From contig NZ_PNLV01000014.1 of assembly GCF_013823285.1 (NCBI RefSeq), positions 1 through 36,927 on the forward strand: DNA of 36,927 bases, in the 5' to 3' direction. Shown here one piece after another: positions 32,935 through 36,927 of this stretch. The DNA comes from Brevundimonas sp. GTDB taxonomy: Bacteria; Pseudomonadota; Alphaproteobacteria; Caulobacterales; Caulobacteraceae. The notes below the pieces were generated by a model. That model saw only the letters and a program-made list of their open reading frames with translations. It ran no database searches and was not told the origin of the DNA. Numbering within the stretch: the stretch's first letter is position 1; every line of letters begins with the position of its first letter. A program made the translations under genes and the position numbers.

Positions 32935-32959
32935 GGAACGCCAGCGCTTTCAGGACGTT
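32935..32959 (+). promoter_or_regulatory. EcfG-type (general stress) promoter for the LpxR-like gene
   Basis: GGAAC (32935-32939), 16 nt, then CGTT (32956-32959), an exact match to the EcfG/SigT consensus. It lies 91 bp before the start codon at 33051, in the 172-bp gap after nrdA. Confidence 0.65.
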
Positions 32960-33050
32960 GCTCTGTGAGGAACGTGATGGGCGAATTGGGATGACAGGGG
33001 CGGCTATCGCCGTCAGTCTGCCTTTATCGTTGGCGGTAGGGAGGCCGTTG

Positions 33051-33905
33051 ATGAAAACTGGAGGCGCCATTCTCTGTGGACTTGGCGCGGTGGTGATGAC
33101 CACCGCTACGCCTGCGGTTTGCCAGACATGGGCTGGTGTTCAGGCCCACAGCGTCCCCAACGCCTGGAGCGTTGACTCCTTCCAGACTGATTTCACCGAA
33201 ACCGCCGAATTCACAACCTCGGACAGCGGCCTGGGCGGCGCCTTCCGTCTGTCGGACCGGAACTTCACGCCGGGCCGCGGCGAGGTCGTCACGGAAGCCT
33301 GGCGCGACACGCCGGCCGGCGCCGTCGAGCGTTTGCGGCTCAGCCGCTCGGGCGACTGGGTGCGCGCCGACGGCGCCGCCCTGGCCTTCAATCCGCGCGA
33401 CGGCGCCGTTCTGGAGGACGAGGCCTATCGCCTCAGCTACACCCGCGGCTGGCCCACGCGCAGCTATGACGCCGAGACCGGTCTTCAGGTGGAGGTGATC
33501 CCCCACGCCGGGTTCGGGGTCGGCAACGAGGGCGGCACGGCCGAGGCGGGGGCCACCATCCGCGTCGGATCCGGTCTGGAGCGGCTGGTCCCTGACGGCG
33601 ACATCGCCTTCGATGATGATCAGGGCCGCTGGTATGTGTTCGCCGCCGGATCGCGACGGGCGGTGGGCTACAATTTCGCCCGCACGCGGGAAGGTGACTT
33701 CATCCGCTCCGGGATGAGCCACGACTCCGGCTCCTTCATCGGCGACGCCCAGGTGGGCGTGGCCTGGCGGCGCGGCGACATGCAGACCTCATTCGGCTAC
33801 GTCTATCGCAAGCACAAGGTGCGCGAACTGGCCGGCCGGGACTTCGAGCGCGAACGCAGTGAAGGCGTTCTGGCTTTCCAGCTGTCCATCCGGCCCGACT
33901 GGTAG
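33051..33905 (+). CDS. Exported LpxR-like (DUF2219) outer-membrane protein
   Basis: A 284-residue exported protein with a signal peptide (about 1-25, ending AVC-QT) and a strand-rich body that reads like a small beta-barrel. The C-terminal stretch SGSFIGDAQVGVAWRRGDMQTSFGYVYRKHKV resembles the end of the LpxR/DUF2219 family, outer-membrane lipid A 3'-deacylases. I could not confirm the catalytic His/Asn/Glu residues of the known enzyme, so it may be a non-catalytic or divergent relative. ATG 33051 has GGGAGG 6 nt upstream; in-frame starts further upstream would disrupt the signal peptide. An EcfG promoter precedes it. It converges on pyrD with 3 nt between stops. Confidence 0.68.
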   Translation: MKTGGAILCGLGAVVMTTATPAVCQTWAGVQAHSVPNAWSVDSFQTDFTETAEFTTSDSGLGGAFRLSDRNFTPGRGEVVTEAWRDTPAGAVERLRLSRSGDWVRADGAALAFNPRDGAVLEDEAYRLSYTRGWPTRSYDAETGLQVEVIPHAGFGVGNEGGTAEAGATIRVGSGLERLVPDGDIAFDDDQGRWYVFAAGSRRAVGYNFARTREGDFIRSGMSHDSGSFIGDAQVGVAWRRGDMQTSFGYVYRKHKVRELAGRDFERERSEGVLAFQLSIRPDW

Positions 33906-33908
33906 GCT

Positions 33909-34940
33909 TCAGCGCGCGCCCACCGCATCCTGCACCGAACGGAACCCGTCCGCCTGCAGCCGGTCCGCCAGATCACGGCGGATCCGCATGACCAGACCTG
34001 GCCCTTCATAAATCAGCGCGGAATAGATCTGCACCGCCGCAGCGCCCGCCCGGATGCGCGCATAGGCGTCCGCCCCCGACGCAATGCCTCCCACCCCGAT
34101 GAGCGCCAGACGCCCCTGCGACGCGGCATACGCCCAGCGCAGCGCCGTCAGGGCCTTGTCCTTCAGCGGCGCGCCCGACAGCCCGCCGCTCTCCCCGGCG
34201 TGCGCCGAGCGCAGGCTGTCGGGCCGGTCCAGAGTCGTGTTGGACACGATCAGCCCGTCCAGGCCATGGGCGGCGCAAGCCTCGACGATCATGGCGACCT
34301 CGGCCTCCGTCAGGTCCGGCGCGATCTTCAGAAACAGCGGCTCGGAACCGCGCGCCTCGGCCAGCCGCCCCAGAAGATCGTCCAGCGCCGCCCGCCCCTG
34401 CAGGTTGCGCAGCCCCGGCGTGTTGGGCGACGACACATTGACGGTGAAATAGTCCGCCAGCCCGCGCAGCCGGACCAGTCCGGTCACATAGTCCGCCGCC
34501 TTGTCCTCGGTGTCCTTGTTGGCGCCCAGATTCGCGCCGATCACCGCCGTTGCCGGTCGACGCGAGAGATTGCGCGCGAACGCATCCAGTCCCGCATTAT
34601 TGAACCCCATGCGGTTGATGACGGCCCGGTCCTGCGACAGGCGGAACAGGCGCGGCTTGGGATTGCCGGGCTGGGGCTGCGGCGTCACCGAGCCGCACTC
34701 CACAAAGCCGAACCCCGCCCGCGCCAGGCCGTGCAGCGCCTCGCCGTTCTTGTCGAACCCGGCCGCCAGACCAACCGGGTTCGGCAGATCCAGCCCGGCC
34801 ACGCGCGTGGCCAGCACCGCATCGCGGGGATCATGGCGCCCGCCCAGCCCCGCTTTCAGCGCCGACAGCGCCATCCCGTGCGCCAGCTCCGGGTCCAGCT
34901 GCCGCAGCGCTGCGGCGCCGAAATCATTCACCAGAGTCAT
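33909..34940 (-). CDS. pyrD: Dihydroorotate dehydrogenase (quinone), class 2
   Basis: PyrD oxidises dihydroorotate to orotate in pyrimidine synthesis, passing electrons to ubiquinone at the inner membrane. The 343-residue product has the class-2 N-terminal helical extension for quinone entry, then the FMN barrel. NPVGLAAGFDKNGEAL and GFVECGSVTPQPQPGNPKPRLFRL are diagnostic, as are the catalytic-base Ser in FTVNVSSPNTPGLRNLQ and IGVGGIASGADAYARIRAGA for FMN phosphate binding. ATG 34940 overlaps the stop of the DUF952 gene (ATGA). It ends the methyltransferase-sixA-DUF952-pyrD operon. Confidence 0.96.
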   Translation of the reverse strand: MTLVNDFGAAALRQLDPELAHGMALSALKAGLGGRHDPRDAVLATRVAGLDLPNPVGLAAGFDKNGEALHGLARAGFGFVECGSVTPQPQPGNPKPRLFRLSQDRAVINRMGFNNAGLDAFARNLSRRPATAVIGANLGANKDTEDKAADYVTGLVRLRGLADYFTVNVSSPNTPGLRNLQGRAALDDLLGRLAEARGSEPLFLKIAPDLTEAEVAMIVEACAAHGLDGLIVSNTTLDRPDSLRSAHAGESGGLSGAPLKDKALTALRWAYAASQGRLALIGVGGIASGADAYARIRAGAAAVQIYSALIYEGPGLVMRIRRDLADRLQADGFRSVQDAVGAR

Positions 34941-35278
34941 GGTTCGATCCTCAACCGGCCGTCCGGGTCCACCGACGCCGGCCGCGCGGCCATGACCCAT
35001 TCAGCGCGCAGGTCGCCGTAGATGTGCGGAAACAGGTCCCCGCCCCGTGAAGGCTCCCAGCGGATCAGGGCCTTCAGCGGCGGATGGTCGGCGTCCAGGG
35101 TCAGGATCATCAGCCCGTCCTGCCCCGCATAATACTTGCGCGCCGTCTCATGCAGCTGCGCATCGGTGGACAGGTGGATGAAGCCGTCGGCCCGGTCCAC
35201 GTCCGACCCCGCGTACACGCCCGCCGCCTCGGCGAGCGCCCATTCGGAGGCGGTCAGGATCTTGTACGCGGGCGTCAC
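34937..35278 (-). CDS. DUF952 protein (113 aa)
   Basis: A small soluble protein of the DUF952 family: YKILTASEWALAEAAGVYAGSDVDRADGFIHLST near the start, then LDADHPPLKALIRWEPSRGGDLFPHIYG. The conserved FIHLST and FPHIYG segments suggest a ligand- or nucleotide-binding fold related to glutathione-S-transferase-associated domains, but no activity is known to me. The GTG start at 35278 overlaps the stop of sixA (GTGA), and the stop overlaps the pyrD ATG, so it is translationally coupled on both sides. Confidence 0.88.
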   Translation of the reverse strand: MTPAYKILTASEWALAEAAGVYAGSDVDRADGFIHLSTDAQLHETARKYYAGQDGLMILTLDADHPPLKALIRWEPSRGGDLFPHIYGDLRAEWVMAARPASVDPDGRLRIEP

Positions 35279-35790
35279 GACCGCTTCGCCTCATCCGGCA
35301 GCAGAATGCCGTCATAGGTGCAGCGTCCCGCCGCATCCACCTGGAACACGGCGGCGGTGGCGGGCGCGAATCCGGTGCGGACCCGGTCCAGGATCTGGTC
35401 CGAGGCGCCGCCGTCGCTGAGCAGTTCGAAGGCCAGCTGATGGATGCCCGGATTGTGGGCGATCAGGATCAGGGTTTCGCACCGGTTCTCCGCGCTCTCG
35501 ACCTGGCCGCGCAGGAAGCGGGCGTCAGCGTTGTAGAGCGCAGGATCGACCTCCAGCCAGGACGGCTCAGGGTCCAGAATGAGTCCTTCGGCCACGCCGG
35601 TCCAGGTCTCGCGCGTGCGTCGGGCCGCCGAAATCATGGCCAGATCCGGCCTGACGCCGCGCGCCTTCAAGGCCTGGCCTATACGAAGGGCTTCGGCGCG
35701 CCCTGCGGGGCTGAGCGCGCGTTCCCGGTCGCCGCCGGCGGGGGCTGCGCCCACGGCCTGGGCATGACGCATGAGAATGAGCTGACGCAT
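35275..35790 (-). CDS. SixA-type histidine phosphatase
   Basis: A 171-residue single-domain phosphatase of the histidine phosphatase (phosphoglycerate mutase-like) superfamily. The phosphate-accepting His9 sits in LMRHAQAV, Arg58 lies in ISAARRTRET, and the second catalytic His is in LIAHNPGIHQL. SixA removes phosphate from histidine-containing phosphotransfer proteins; the broader family also acts on small phosphoesters, so the target is unproven. ATG 35790 is 9 nt after the methyltransferase stop, and its own stop overlaps the DUF952 start. Confidence 0.88.
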   Translation of the reverse strand: MRQLILMRHAQAVGAAPAGGDRERALSPAGRAEALRIGQALKARGVRPDLAMISAARRTRETWTGVAEGLILDPEPSWLEVDPALYNADARFLRGQVESAENRCETLILIAHNPGIHQLAFELLSDGGASDQILDRVRTGFAPATAAVFQVDAAGRCTYDGILLPDEAKRS

Positions 35791-35799
35791 GGGGCCGAT

Positions 35800-36567
35800 T
35801 TAGGCGGGTTCGCCGCCGCCGTCCAACCGCCGCGCGCCGCGCGCGGCCGGACGGGACGCCAGAACGCCCTTCGCCAGGGCCGCCTCCACCGGAACGGCCG
35901 CGCCGCCGCTCACCTTCCGGGGCGCATAGGTGCGGCGGGAGGCCTCCACCAGGATCAGGCCGCAGGCGGCCGGGAACAGCATCCGCCCCGCCTGCTCAAA
36001 TCCGTCAGCCATGCCCAGCAGCAGCTTCCAGGGCGGCACATAAAGGGTCTGGGACCAGGCCAGGGGCTCCAGCTGCACCTCGCGCAAGAGGTGCTCCACC
36101 TGTCCCCGGCTGAAAGGCCGGCCGTGGCCGAAAGGCGTCGATTCCGAACGGGCCCACAGGCCGCCCCGGGACGCCACGGCCAGGATGATGCGTCCGGCCG
36201 GCGCCATGACCCGCACCGCCTCGGCCATGAGCGCCTGGGCGTGATCGGCTTCTTCGAGGGCGTGCATCATCAGAACCCGGTCGAAGGTTCCCGCGGCGAA
36301 GGGCAGGCCCCGATCCTCCACCAGCAGGGTCCGGTTGCGGCCGACCGAAGGCCAGCGCTCGGCCCCCTGCCCGCCCGGCATGGCCGCCACGACCCGGCGC
36401 GCGCCCACGAAGGCGCCCAGCCAGGGCGTGCAATAGCCGATGCCCAGCACGTCGCAGTTCGCAGCCTCCCCCCAGGCGTCCTCAAGACGGCGCGCCACCA
36501 GGCGGCGGGCCAGGACACCCGCAGGCTCGCCATAGAAGGCTTTCAGATCATCGACGCTGCGGCGCAT
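35800..36567 (-). CDS. Class I SAM-dependent methyltransferase
   Basis: A 255-residue predicted methyltransferase. CDVLGIGYCTPWLGAF is a diverged motif I, in which the usual DxGxGxG is reduced. LPFAAGTFDRVLMMHALEEADHAQALMAEAVRVMAPAGRIILAV covers the Methyltransf_11-type motifs II-III. The C-terminus is long and basic. The acceptor is unknown; the gene typically sits opposite gloB in alphaproteobacteria. ATG 36567 has no Shine-Dalgarno. TATAGT (36579-36574) lies 6 nt before it and could drive a leaderless transcript. It opens the four-gene operon ending in pyrD. Confidence 0.82.
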   Translation of the reverse strand: MRRSVDDLKAFYGEPAGVLARRLVARRLEDAWGEAANCDVLGIGYCTPWLGAFVGARRVVAAMPGGQGAERWPSVGRNRTLLVEDRGLPFAAGTFDRVLMMHALEEADHAQALMAEAVRVMAPAGRIILAVASRGGLWARSESTPFGHGRPFSRGQVEHLLREVQLEPLAWSQTLYVPPWKLLLGMADGFEQAGRMLFPAACGLILVEASRRTYAPRKVSGGAAVPVEAALAKGVLASRPAARGARRLDGGGEPA

Positions 36568-36599
36568 GGCTGCACTATAGGCTCCAACGCCTGATGGCT

Positions 36600-36613
36600 G
36601 CTAGAGTCGGTCA
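36600..36613 (+). promoter_or_regulatory. GCTAGAGT -10 element placed for a leaderless gloB mRNA
   Basis: GCTAGAGT (36600-36607) precedes ATG 36614 by exactly 6 nt, with no ribosome site, in a 46-bp divergent gap. The geometry is identical to that before the MaoC gene. Confidence 0.4.
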
Positions 36614-36927
36614 ATGCCCCTGGAAATCCGACAGTTCCCCTGCCTGTCCGACAATTACGGTTATCTGCTCCGCGACCGCGCCACGGGATGCGTCGCCGCC
36701 GTGGACGCGCCGGACGGCGCGGCCGTCCTTGCCGAGCTGGCCGGCTCAGGCTGGCGACGGCTGGACCTGATCCTGAACACCCACTGGCATCCCGACCACA
36801 CCCAGGGCGTCGAAGCCGTAAAGGACCAAACCGGGTGCAAGGTGGTCGGGCCGGAAGAGTCCACGCGCGTCATCGCCCTGGACCGGGTGCTGGCGGACGC
36901 AGACGAGGTGGAGCTTGGCGAGACCGT
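36614..36927 (+). CDS. gloB: Hydroxyacylglutathione hydrolase (glyoxalase II), N-terminal part (cut by window edge)
   Basis: GloB hydrolyses S-lactoylglutathione to lactate and glutathione, completing methylglyoxal detoxification. About 104 residues are visible. The N-terminus PLEIRQFPCLSDNYGYLLRD is typical of the family, and the metallo-beta-lactamase metal motif THWHPDH is at residues 56-62 (His57, His59, Asp61, His62). The frame runs off the right edge, so the C-terminal substrate domain is unseen. It is divergent from the methyltransferase gene. Confidence 0.94.
   Translation, partial: MPLEIRQFPCLSDNYGYLLRDRATGCVAAVDAPDGAAVLAELAGSGWRRLDLILNTHWHPDHTQGVEAVKDQTGCKVVGPEESTRVIALDRVLADADEVELGET

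Overview
The window is high-GC, gene-dense chromosomal DNA with about 38 protein genes and no sign of phage, transposon, tRNA, rRNA or CRISPR. It looks like an alphaproteobacterium, most likely Caulobacteraceae (Brevundimonas/Caulobacter-like). The pointers are the PmbA-CysQ-DUF4170-MsbA-DUF374-WaaA-LpxK gene order, a BA14K-family protein, a large orphan TonB-dependent receptor, promoter elements resembling the Caulobacter housekeeping pattern (TTGACGS-N10-14-GCTANAWC), EcfG-type stress promoters (GGAAC-N16-17-CGTT), and a repeat whose ends are GANTC, the CcrM methylation site. The genus is inferred; no marker gene settles it.

Layout. 1-2249: end of an amidohydrolase gene meeting, stop to stop, an SLC13-type transporter. 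2351-4672: HAD hydrolase, MaoC hydratase and RibF on the plus strand. 4673-4850: a short repeat-bearing gap whose second repeat copy supplies the last codons of lpxK. 4851-12329 (minus): a tightly packed eight-gene run, pmbA-cysQ-DUF4170-small membrane protein-msbA-like-DUF374-waaA-lpxK, for late lipid A/Kdo assembly and export. 12398-17946 (minus): MAPEG, a secreted M14 peptidase with its own recognisable promoter, a 71-aa unknown protein, a small membrane protein, UbiD, a small HTH protein and an aldo/keto reductase. 18182-18610: a lone exbD. 18685-20566 (minus): four consecutive small exported or membrane proteins, including BA14K and a lipoprotein. 20738-22430: threonine ammonia-lyase and an FKBP lipoprotein. 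22434-23849 (minus): SelO. 24245-26800: TonB-dependent receptor, facing an M16 peptidase across back-to-back terminators. 29875-30642 (minus): PAP2 phosphatase. 30983-32878: nrdA. 33051-33905: an LpxR-like outer-membrane protein. 33909-36567 (minus): methyltransferase-sixA-DUF952-pyrD. 36614-end: start of gloB.

Themes. Much of the window serves the envelope: lipid A and Kdo assembly, an MsbA-type flippase, ExbD and a TonB receptor, secreted peptidases, and two possible lipid-remodelling enzymes (PAP2 and LpxR-like). These last two genes, on either side of nrdA, each carry a good match to the EcfG general-stress promoter, which is the most interesting regulatory reading here. The nrdA leader also holds a strong NrdR box, with a weaker one exactly 31 bp upstream. 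I found no clearly novel multi-gene system. The best leads are regulatory elements, small uncharacterised genes and the GANTC-ended repeats.
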